64,000 bases of DNA from Primula veris. Lineage: Eukaryota; Streptophyta; Magnoliopsida; Ericales; Primulaceae. A program made the position numbers and the translations under genes. How positions within the stretch are numbered: the first letter of the stretch is position 1; the number at the start of each line of letters is the position of its first letter. Below, in pieces: positions 34,494 through 44,902 of the stretch. The stretch spans positions 558,001-622,000 of the forward strand of contig OY821751.1 of the NCBI GenBank assembly GCA_963682055.1, written 5' to 3'. The notes beneath the pieces are model-generated. The model saw nothing but the letters and a program-made list of their open reading frames with translations. It did no database searches and was not told where the DNA came from.

Positions 34494-37105
34494 ATGGATT
34501 CGTTTGATTTAGTAATGTATTGTCAATATAATGATCAATGTGTCCCTGTTGCTCTGAATAAGCGTATGACCTATGCGGAGTTATTACATACAATAAGTAA
34601 TAGGTTTAGCTTGAATTTGGATTCAGTGTCTCTAACCTACTTAGCAATTAGAGATGAGCGATGTTTATTGAGATCGGATGATGAGTTGAAAGATATGGTC
34701 GCTCTGTTTAACGTGTTGGGAAAAAAAATAGTAGAGATTCTAGTTTTTGTTGGGACTGTATCCACTTGCACTGTTGGTACTTCGAAGGAAATAAGTGCTG
34801 ATTGTTCTGAATTTTCGGATGATGATGATTGGTGTGATGCAGGTTCTAGTTTAGCTGTTAGGAAGGTTTATAAAACGAGTGAGTGGGCAAACTTGATAAC
34901 TGGGGTTGGACAGTTTTTTAGTTGTGCTGATCACTTTAGAGAGTCATTACGGAAATTTTGTATATATGAAGGTCATGTCCCCTGGTTTGGAAGGAATAAC
35001 TCGGTTAGGGTGGTCGCTTATTGTGAAGAGAGGGATAGTATTGGCTGTAGCTGGTACATATATGCTGGTGTGTGGACCTCAGACCAACAATTTAAGATTA
35101 GAAAGTTTGAATCACAACATACATGCAAAAAGTTAGCCCCAGGTGCTCTGAACAAGCATGTAAATAGCAAGCTCATATCGAAAATAATGGATGAATATGT
35201 GAGGGAAAATCCAAATTTAGCCCCTTCTGCTATAATATCGCATTTAAGGATTGGTTATGGGTTGGAGATAAGCTATTATAAAGCTTGGAATGCTGTCCAA
35301 ATGGCTAGCGGAATGCACAGTGGGGATATCGATGAATCATACAACCAATTAGAAAGGTATTTTGTGGGTTTAGAATCGACAAATCCTGGGAGTCGCAGTG
35401 TCCTGGAACTTGATAAGGATGGGAATGGTTCAAATCAATTCAAAAGGGTATTTTTCTCTCTTCATGGCTGCATAAAAGGGTTTAGGGATGTTCGCCCCAT
35501 GCTTTTCATTGACGGAACATTTTTAAAAGGAAAATATAAGGGTGTTTTATTGTCCGCAGTCGGCAAGAATGGCAATAAAGGTTTGTTTTTCCTTTTTCAA
35601 GCTCTTTTTTTGTTTGTTTTTTGTTACATTAATGGTTTATATAACTCAGACTGTTTTTAAATTTAGTTCAGACTGTTTTGTTATACAAGCCTAAATTGTG
35701 TTGTTATCAGACTGTTTTATATACAACTTTTGTTATATCAGACTGTTTTATAAAAATGTTTTTGTTACCAGATTGTTTTTGTTATCAGACTGTTTTTGTT
35801 ATCAGACTGTTTTTGTTATCAGACTGTTTTTGTTATCAGACTGTTTTTGATTTTCAGACTGTTTTTGATTTTCAGACTGTTTTTGATTTTCAGACTGTTT
35901 TTGATTTTTTTAATGTTACAGGGTTGTATCCACTTGCTTTTGCTATTGTTAGCAGTGAGAATATTGATAATTGGGGTTGGTTTCTAGAACAACTGAAGTT
36001 AACTATAGGTGATGACCGTCCTTTGACATTTTTCTCGGATAGACATATTGGGTTGTTGGATGGTATGTCTCGGATTTTTCCCAACGCAGACCATTATTAC
36101 TGTCTACGCCATTTGAAGGATAATTTGAAATTGAAGTTTAGTGGGGGTGATGGAACAAAAAGGACTGAAATTATTAATTTGTTGCAAACTTGTGCAACTT
36201 CTGCTACAATTCCTTTGTTTGAACAGAATATGAAGTTGTTGCGCAATATGGGGGGTCGTAAAATAGATAAATTTATGGAGAATTGCAATCCTATGAAATG
36301 GGCCGAAGCATATTGTGTAAAGTCGCGATATGGTGAGACAACTTCCAATGCTGTGGAATCATTCAATAATTGGATCAATGATATTAGAGAATTACCTATC
36401 ACTGAACTGATTGATAAGCTAAGATTGAAATTGATGAAATGGTTCGATGAAAGAAGAATCAAAGCAGGTTTGTGGCAACTCAGACTGTTATGTGAATTCG
36501 TGTTTGTCATCATATCAGACTGTTTTTACTAGGTATACGTTTTTAAGAGATTTTTGGTTATGTTTTTTTTTTTTGCAGCAACATGGAAAGGTGTTCTGTG
36601 TCCTTTCTACCAAGAAAAATGGGACACATTCATTCACAACGGTCTGTCGTTTTTGGTTGTGAGGTCAGGGTTTTGGAAATATGAAGTGCTGTCAGCTCCA
36701 TCCGAATACGTGGACCTGGGACATCGGCAATGCTCATGTCATGAATGGAAGAGGACTGGGTTCCCGTGCCAACATGCAGTTTTGTGTATTTCTAGGGACA
36801 AACTGCCTATGGAGAATTTTGTTGAAAAATGGTTCTTTGTGGGCATTTATCGAAGATCGTACAATACGCCAATCAACCCAGTCCCTAGTTCTATTTGGCG
36901 AGATTCTGAATTGATTAATGAGTCAAACATTAAACCTCCAGAAACATCAAGGCCTCCGGGAAGGCCTCAAAAGAAGCGTATTCCATCAGGTGGTGAGGCA
37001 AATCCAGTCGCGAAAAAGAAGAAAGCTAATCAATGCGGGAGGTGCAAGAAATATGCAAATCATAATCAACGGACGTGCAAAGAGAAGCTTTCTTCTGAAG
37101 GATGA
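34494..37105 (+). CDS. mudrA-like: MuDR-family (MULE) transposase, complete, 719 aa
   Basis: Catalyses excision and insertion of the element. Three exons: 34494-35580, 35922-36467 and 36579-37105, with GT-AG junctions and frames that join exactly. Domains in order: PB1-like (about residues 5-85); Mutator DNA-binding zinc domain (Cys177, Cys185, His209, Cys211); MULE DDE domain with Asp340 in FIDGTFLKG, Asp402 in FFSDRHIG, the YYCLRHLKDN C-x-x-H helix and Glu508 in NAVESFNNW; SWIM zinc finger Cys596-x-Cys598-x9-Cys608-x-His610; basic Pro-rich linker; C-terminal zinc knuckle from Cys697 (CGRCKK...HNQRTC). All catalytic and zinc residues are present and there is no stop, so it could be functional. 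Start chosen at MDSFDLV, just after a CAGG junction; the open frame extends 20 codons further upstream into repeat sequence. Confidence 0.93.
35581..35921 (+). repeat. Transposase intron 1 made of CAGACTG repeats
   Basis: Nearly the whole 341-bp intron consists of direct 17-bp units, first CAGACTGTTTTTGTTAT, then CAGACTGTTTTTGATTT four times, all in one orientation. Confidence 0.9.
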
Positions 37106-38159
37106 TCGTGAATAGATTTTTTAGTTGTATATTAGACTTTTTTTAGTTTTATATGATGTTGGCCTTTTTCAGACTGTTTTTAATAATACAGTCTGTTTTT
37201 GAATTATTACAGTACAATATGAGGTTCTTGTATTCATACTGTTTTACAAATCAGTTATTTAGAGTTCTTTTTGTGCACAGGTATTTATTCAGACTGTTTA
37301 CAGTTTTGATTTACAGTTTTATATTAAAAACAGTCTGAGATTATGATTGTAATACAGACTGTTTATATGTTTTCAGACTGTTTTTAATAATACAGTCTTA
37401 TTTTTACGATTGTAATAAAGAAAACGAAGAAAACTAGTTACATCAATCATCATATTATTCAGACTCTTTTTTATTAGTCAATAGACTTCTTTAAAACAGT
37501 CTGAATTGTGAGTAATGAAACAGTCTGAGATTCTTTCTGAAAACAGTATGATACTCTAATGAACATAAAAACAGTCTGAGTTTCTAATGATACATGTCAT
37601 ATGATGTTTTTTTAGTATATTGTCGTAAATGATTCAGACTGTTTATAATAATACAGTATAATTGATAGTAATAATACAGTCTGAGATTTAATAATATATT
37701 TTCAGACTGTTTATATTTCATTGAAATATATTAACGGAAGAAATAAAGTGAAGCAAACTAGTTACATCAATCATATTATTCAGACTCTTTTTTTTTAGTC
37801 AATAGATATCTTTAAAACAGTCTGAATTGTGTGAGTACTGAAACAGTCTGAGATTCAGACTGTTTATAATAATACAGTATAAATGATAGTAATAATACAG
37901 TCTGAGATTTAATAATATTTTTCAGACTGTTTTTTGTAATACAGTATAAATACGTTTTTATATGTTTTTAATAATACATTTATGATTGATAGTAATAATA
38001 CAGTCTTAAGATTCATTGAAAAATATATTGGCGAAAGAAAAAGGAAAAGAAACGAAATCATATTCGAACAAAATAATAGAACTCTTTTCTATTCAGACTG
38101 TTTACAAATAATGGAACTATTTTTACATTCAGACTGTTTACAACTAATTTTTACATTAA
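37106..38159. repeat. Spacer between transposase and ULP1 genes, CAGACTG-rich
   Basis: Mixed-orientation CAGACTG motifs plus a partial duplication: ACTAGTTACATCAATCAT recurs at about 37431 and 37757. GTGCACAGGTATTT from the transposase 5' junction recurs near 37273. Both genes end here, so it must contain two 3' ends. Confidence 0.8.
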
Positions 38160-41100
38160 TCAAACTGTTTTTGTTAATTCAGACTGAATGTATCGATTGA
38201 CGATTCTCGTTATTATCTTGGCCTTGAACTCTAGTATCTTGTCGGAAGTCGTCTCTCTTGTGACAGGTTCACCATTGATGATTGTCTCCATGTTGTAGCA
38301 CACATACAATGCACAGTCTGATCTGTAAAAAAATAAAACATGTAAAATTAATTTTGATTTAGATGAATAGTAAAAACAGTCTGAATATCAGTAGGCACAT
38401 ATTTTTCTTACGTGGCTCCTTGATAGGGACAGTCTGTTACAACGTCTAACGTGTACCCATCTTGTGAATCAAGTGAGAAGGAGGGCACATCAGCTATCAT
38501 TTTCAATTTTTCTTGTACAAAGGACATCTGTAACATAACAAAAAATATATACATTTAAAAGATGAAGAGGGTAGTTTTTGCAAATTCAGACTGTTGTATT
38601 TTAAAAAAAGTCTGAATTACCACTAGTTTGGCGTCATCAAGGTAAGGGTCTGGTAAGTTGATATTGCAAGGAGGTATGTTGCTATTATAAAAACCCCACT
38701 TCTTCGATTCGACGTTCAGAACCAATAGAGTCCAGTGGTCTGCCTCTACGTCAATGGGTCGGTTCCTATTCGAGTTAATAGGGAAGAACAATAACTTGTA
38801 TCCGTTCTGAACGTGCTTCCTCAGCTTATCGGTGATTTTCGCATCGAGCTCATCCTCGTATCTTTTCCTGTCTTTTAAAAAAAACTACAAACCAAACAAC
38901 AACGAAAAGGTTTAAGATAAAATCTCAGACTCTTTTTGTAAAGAAACAAAGTGATGCATTGACAACATAAAAAGAGTTTGTGTTTTTACCCATAATACGG
39001 AGGTCAATATCTTGAATGTTTTTGTAGACTTTGCCTGGTACTCTTGCCTCAATATGTGGGTATACCCATTTATGATCTGCGATAAGGACAAGTTTTAGAA
39101 AGAGTCTGAGTACAAGAGCTTGTAAGCAAGCAATTAAATTGTACGATCCTTGTATACTTACATTACAGCATAGCAACTGGCCATTAATTAAGTTGTAGAT
39201 GTCGTTGAGAGTGATGAAGTAATCCTTATTGGTTGAACCGAGTTTTGAGAACAAGGCGGCACTGTAAATTAAAATTTTATAGTAAGCACAAAACAGTCTG
39301 AGATTGAAAAAAACAGTCTGACAACAAAACAGTCTGAGATAAAACAGTCTGAGATTGAAAAAACAGTATGAGATTGAAAAAAACAGTATGACAACAAAAC
39401 AGTCTGAGTTAAAAAAAACATTAAAAGTTGTATATAAAAGGGACACAATAGATGATTTTTTTTAAAGAGTCTAAGCTATATAAAAAAGAGTCTGAGCTAT
39501 TAAAAAACAGTATGGGGCTTGTATAAAAAAACAGTCTGAACTAAATTTATCATTCTGAACTAAACAGTCTGAACTAAACTTTCTAACAAAAAACAGTCTG
39601 AACTAAACAGTGACAAAAACACAATTGATCATTTTTTAAAAAGAGTGAGCTATATAAAAAAGAACTAAAAACAGTCTGAACAGTCTATAAAAACAGTCTG
39701 AACTAAATTTAAAAAGAGTCCAAGCTATATAAAAGTATCATAAATACAAAACAGTCTTCATTAAAACAATTCATACTATTTTAAACAGTTTGAGGGAAAC
39801 CTAAATGTAAAGAGTGTGAGACCTAATTGTATCATAAACACAAAAATAAAAAGAGTCTGACTTACAATGGTCCATTTGCGTTGTGAATTTCTTGAATTTT
39901 GCAGAAGATGTTGTCAGGGAGCTTTGTTGTGATATCATTCTCGTTTTTATTTGTGATGATATCGTGTGCTCTCTCTGTTTTGTCCGGTACATGGTCTACT
40001 AGACTACTGAAGTCGATTTGTGGGAAATAGCCTTCGTCACCTTGGTCGTCCAGTACAGGAGATTTCTTTTTTGATGCTCTCTTTTTTGCTGTTCGTCCAC
40101 CCTTTGGTTTTTTATTTGGTTTTTCCAACAACGGATCAGAAGCGCATACGTCTGCGACCATTTCAGACTTGTCATCTTGATCAGCTTGCTTACGTTTCCG
40201 TAGCTGGTTCTCATTTGCTTGGGTTTTTGTTGGAGAGTCTATTTTACTTGGTGTGTACTTCACTGGTGGTCTCCTATCTGTTCTTGCTCTGATTCGGAGA
40301 ATATTGGATCCCGGACCATCATACTCATAACCGAGTCTTTCCAGAATTTCTTTGCGGATTAAATCTAGCTGTGGAGTCTGTATATCCGCATTTAGGAGAG
40401 CATCAGTTATAACTTCATCGATTCGACACTTTTGTGAGTAGTCGTGTGCCGCATACACCTGTGCATCATTGTATAGCCCTTCTATTAGCTCATGTCCCCC
40501 TGCAACAATAAGAGGAAAAACAGTCTGAATAATTCATTGAAATAATACAGTCTGATTTATGATAGTAATAATACAGTCTGAGGTTTCTATTTGATATATT
40601 TCATTGAAAGAAATTTACTAAGCAAAAGAAAGGGATTCAGACTGTTTTTAATAATACATTACGAATGATAGTAACAATACAGTCTGAGATTTTAATAATA
40701 TATTTTCAGACTGTTTTTAGTAATACAATATGAATGCAAAATAGTTGCATTAATATTCAAATAAATTTTGTATTATTCAGACTCTTTTTACAGTTTTGTA
40801 CTGTAATAATTCAAAAACAGTCTGAATAATTCATTGAAATAATACAGTCTGATTTATGATAGTAATAATACAGTCTGAGGTTTCTAGTTGATATATTTCA
40901 TTGAAAGAAATTTACTAAGCAAAAGAATGGGATTCAGACTGTTTTTACTAATACATTACGGATGATAGTAACAATACAGTCTGAGATTTTAATAAAAAAA
41001 ATTTCAGACTGTTTTTAGTAATACAATATGAATGCAAAATAGGTGCATTAATATTCAAATAAATTTTGTATTATTCAGACTCTTTTTACAGTTTTTGTAA

Positions 41101-44031
41101 AAACAGTCTGAGATTCTATTGATATTTTTTAATTTTTAAACAGACTGAGATTTAATACAGTCTGATTTATGATAGTAATAGATTACAATAGAGGTACTTT
41201 ACCTTTACCTTGTAGGTCTTCCTCAAGCTGCTTTTTTTCATTCTCCAATTTTTCCATTCTTTGCTTCATCTCGGCTTCTTTGTTTCGCATTTTATTTTTT
41301 TCTACATCTGCCTCTTGCTGGAGATCAGAGACAATTCTTTGGTATTTGGTGATCATCTCCTCCTTTTCTATAACACAAACAGTCTGACTTAGGGAAACCA
41401 AGCTAATGGCAAAAAAAATTAGACAAGAGAGGAAGAGTTTGAATTGCATTTTATGGCGTTTACCTTTTATTTCCTTCTCGAGCATTTTTTTTTCCTCAAC
41501 CATTTGTTCAATTTTTTGTTTCCACTCAGGTACCCACTTGGACTTTAATTTTTCTTCTAAAGCCAAAGATTTCCAAAGGTCGTTGATGCTTTTCTGCATT
41601 GTGGTTGTTAGGTCTTTATACTCTTTAATTTGCAAAATTGCCTCATCTAGGTTTTTCTGCAATTCAGCCACTTTGGTCTCTTCTTTTTCGGACTCTTCTT
41701 CTCTCCTCTCTTCGTGAATTGGACTTTCATTCACATGCATATCATCGGCACTGTAATTATAACAGCCACCACCTCCAGAGGGACCTCCCTCGTCATATTC
41801 AGTGCTCTTGGATGTTCCCATTATTTCATTGAATATTGGAGTTTTTGGTGTTCCGAATTGTTTCCTAAGGAAGATGGTAAATTTGTTGTCTGACTCACAT
41901 TCGCTCTCAGAGTCTTCTTCTGTGTTTTCCGAGCCTTCATTTTCAGAGTTTTCCAAGCCTTCCTCTTCTGTTGAGCTAGAGTAAACATTCTGAGGATCTT
42001 CAACATCTTCGTCTATCTCTTTCTCCAACTCCTCATCTGTTAATCGCTTTGGTTTCGGAGGTAGCTTCTTTTTACCATCATAAATAACGAGGTTTTTTGA
42101 TTGTTTTCTACATCCCTATGATGATAATTTAAAGAATGATAAGGTTTTTAGAAGCAATTGTATAGATAGAATAAAAACAGTCTACAATTGTATAGAAATA
42201 GTGTTATACCTTTTCATTGCACAGGTCTACAATTGTGAACCTTGAGGAACACAACTTGAAGAATGAAAAGACGTCCCATTTGACACACAAAGCCTTTGTG
42301 GACGCTTCTTTTGTCATGTCCGGTTTTAAAATATTGAACTTTTCAAGGATGACATACTGTACAGATGGAAATACAGTTTTTAAGAATACAGTCTGAGATT
42401 TAAATGATAGTAACAATACAGTCTGATTTTTAATAATATATTTTCAGACTGTTTCTAGTATTATTCAGACTCTTTTTACAGTTTTTGTAAAAACAGTCTG
42501 AGATAGATAGAGCAATAATATATTGTCTTAAATGATTCAGACTGTTTTTAAATGATTCAGACTGTTTTTAAATGATTCAGACTGTTTTTTAGTATATTGT
42601 CTTAAATGATAGTAACAATACAGTATGAGATTTAATAATATATTTTCAGACTGTTTTTAGTATTATTCAGACTGTTTTTACAGTTTTGTAAAAACAGTCT
42701 GAGATTCTTTTGTCATTTCCGGGTTTGAAATATTGAACCTTTCAAGGATGACATACTGTACAGATGGAAATACAGTTTTTAAGAATACAGTCTGAGATTT
42801 AAATGATAGTAACAATACAGTCTGATTTTTAATAATCTATTTTCAGACTGTTTCTAGTATTATTCAGACTCTTTTTACAGTTTTTGTAAAAACAGTCTGA
42901 GATAGATAGAGCAATAATATACTGTCTTAAATGATTCAGACTGTTTTTTAAATGATTCAGACTGTTTTTTAGTATATTGTCTTAAATGATAGTAACAATA
43001 AAGTATGAGATTTAATAATATATTATTCAGACTGTTTTTAGTATTATTCAGACTGTTTTTACAGTTTTGTAAAAACAGTCTGAGATTTTTTGATATTTTT
43101 TAAACATACTGAGATTTAATACAGTCTGATTTATGATAGTAATAATACAGTCTGATTTATAATGGAAATAAATAAAGAGTCTGATGTAATAATAAACAAC
43201 TTAAGAACATTCTGAACATATAAAAAGAGTACTAACTTATAAAAAAGAGTCTGAACTAATAAAAAAAGGCCTTGAGAAGTAATTTTATTGTACCGGTATC
43301 GTGAGTAGACACGTGGACAGTGATCTTGGGTCTTGGTTGTTGAGCGACTCCATAAGCTTCTCATGTATATGAGTTGCCCAATCATATTCCTTTATCTCTT
43401 TGATGTCACCGACAACTATTTTCAAATACCCCAATGCTATGGTCATGCCGCTCACCGTCAAGAAAAATGCATTTAGCATGTACAATGTTACCAGTCGGAC
43501 GACGTCCTCTCTACCAACTTTTGTTGTTAATACCAATGCTTCGTTCAATGCCTTTACGATAGCTGTTTTGGTTAGGTTGGATTTGTTGAGTTTATTTGAA
43601 AAGCATCTTTCAACAAAGCTGTGGTAGGCTTCTTGGTTTTTAGCAAAGCTTGTGAGAGCTATTGGATTTTCAGCATTACCAGAAATTCCATAAATGTCAC
43701 GCACACAGTCTCTCTCTATTGGAACTGTGAATCTACCTAGCTTAAGGGCCTGTGAGTTTCGGTCGTACCTCAAGGCCATCTGATACAATTCTTTATCACT
43801 TTTCCTAGCCTGGTTAGTGGTTAATTCTCCATTTCTTGAAGCATTGATCAATTCCCAGAACGGACAGTGTTGCTTAACTAATTCAAGTTGTGCCGGATTG
43901 AAATTTGTTTCGACAAAGAACTTGATTACAGTAACCAGGTTTGATTTGTACTGTATGTTGCCTTTTTTGAGGTTTGTGGTGTCAGATGGTTGGTTTTTGG
44001 GGATTGTCGAATGTTTGATGGCAATATGTTT
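38160..44031 (-). CDS. ULP1-type cysteine protease (peptidase C48) of the Mutator-like element; 5' end unresolved
   Basis: SUMO/ubiquitin-like-protein protease domain gene carried by KI-type MULEs. Ten exons in coding order: 44031-43294, 42356-42210, 42115-41464, 41367-41209 (end could be 41203), 40499-39866, 39261-39162, 39076-38990, 38884-38621, 38527-38412 and 38322-38160. Lengths sum to 1020 codons with no stop. The N-terminal 250 residues are the helical domain usual in these proteins (PFWELI...KSDKELY). An acidic then coiled-coil segment follows (exons 3-4), then a Lys-rich linker and the C48 domain: catalytic His in DHWTLLVLNV (codon 38737-38735), Asn in GFYNSN, Gln in YQGAT and Cys in SDCALYVCY (codon 38315-38313). 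The first exon begins phase 0 after an AG acceptor with no ATG upstream in frame, so an initiating exon is missing or non-canonical. Confidence 0.82.
40519..41110. repeat. Tandem duplication of about 297 bp in ULP1 intron 4
   Basis: CATTGAAATAATACAGTCTG and the following 280 bp occur twice, starting near 40533 and 40830. Both copies are rich in CAGACTG/CAGTCTG. Confidence 0.8.
42306..43104. repeat. 399-bp tandem duplication including half of ULP1 exon 2
   Basis: TTCAAGGATGACATACTGTA and its surroundings occur at 42342 and again 399 bp on. The second copy (about 42705-42755) duplicates the first third of exon 2 with its acceptor, inside the intron between exons 1 and 2. It carries a few substitutions. 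Confidence 0.8.
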
Positions 44032-44040
44032 CTAAAAACA

Positions 44041-44604
44041 ATAACAAAAAGTATGTAAACAGTCTGTGTAAACTCATGCACATATTAAAATACAGAGAAA
44101 GTAAACAGTCTGAGTATTTTTCCAACATAATCCTATTAGAATATAAACAGTCTGAGTACCAATTTTATTAGAATCGCTAAACATAAAAACAGTCTGAATA
44201 CTATTTTTACCAATTTTATTACGAAAATAACTGAATACAAACAGTCTGAATACGAATTTTATTAGAATCACTAAACATAAACAGTCTGAATATTGTTTTT
44301 ACCAATTTTGTTACGAAAATAACTGAATATAAACAGTCTGAATACGAATTTTATTAGAATCACTAAACATAAACAGTCTGAATAATATTTTCAACAATTA
44401 CATATAGATCACTAAACAGTCTGAATCACTAAACAGTCTGAATACTTTTTTCCAGGCTGTTTTATGTTTTTATTCCCAAAACAACTGAATATAAACAGTC
44501 TGAATACTTTTTTCCAGGCTGTTTTATGTTTTTATTCCCAAAACAACTGAATATAAACAGTCTGAATAATATTTTCAACAAATATTATTAGAATCGCAAT
44601 TTTT
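44041..44604. repeat. Right subterminal array of the Mutator-like element
   Basis: About 15 copies of AAACAGTCTGAA, almost all in the same orientation, with a unit of about 65 bp containing ACGAATTTTATTAGAATCAC. Ends about 190 bp before the 25-bp boundary repeat. Confidence 0.85.
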
Positions 44605-44902
44605 ATTTAAAAATAGAGTATGAACAATAGAGTATGAATCCTAATTTATATATAAAATGGGTAAACACAATTAATAACCCTAATTTATGTAAAATGTCAC
44701 TGAACTTACCCTAATTAAATTAATTTATATATTTTTCAGACAATAACTGATTAAAACACAATATTCTTATATAATAGTAGGGTAAATTTTGGATTGGTCC
44801 ATGAAAACACAAGTAGGATTCTTCAAGATAATCATAACACAATATTCTACAACATAACTGATTAAAATACAATATCACTCGAGATCAGTAAGACAGAAAG
44901 AT

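Larger units (their letters stand above)
32884..44815. mobile_element. Mutator-like element with ULP1 gene (KI-MULE type), about 11.9 kb
   Basis: A DNA transposon carrying a MuDR-type transposase on the plus strand (34494-37105) and a ULP1/C48 protease gene on the minus strand (38160-44031), arranged convergently. MULEs that carry ULP1-like genes (Kaonashi-type) are known from several plants. Non-coding parts are dominated by CAGACTG repeats. The outer limits are set provisionally by a 25-bp near-identical direct repeat starting GGATTGGTCCA (32886-32910 and 44791-44815, 23 of 25 identical). I found no long terminal inverted repeat and no clear 9-bp target duplication, so the exact ends are uncertain. 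The right end abuts the 3' flank of SSRP1. Confidence 0.85.

Noticed and set aside
35678..36532. 284-codon frame that includes repetitive DCFCYQTVF-like peptide
   Set aside because: The repetitive part is the CAGACTG-filled transposase intron read through; only 35922-36467 is exon.
33250..44604. CAGACTG repeats as a CRISPR or satellite array
   Set aside because: Motifs are in both orientations with irregular spacing and interrupted by transposon genes, so they are element-internal repeats.
32886..44815. Direct terminal repeats as LTRs of a retrotransposon
   Set aside because: Only 25 bp is shared, the interior encodes a DDE transposase and a ULP1 protease, and no PBS, gag or RT is present.
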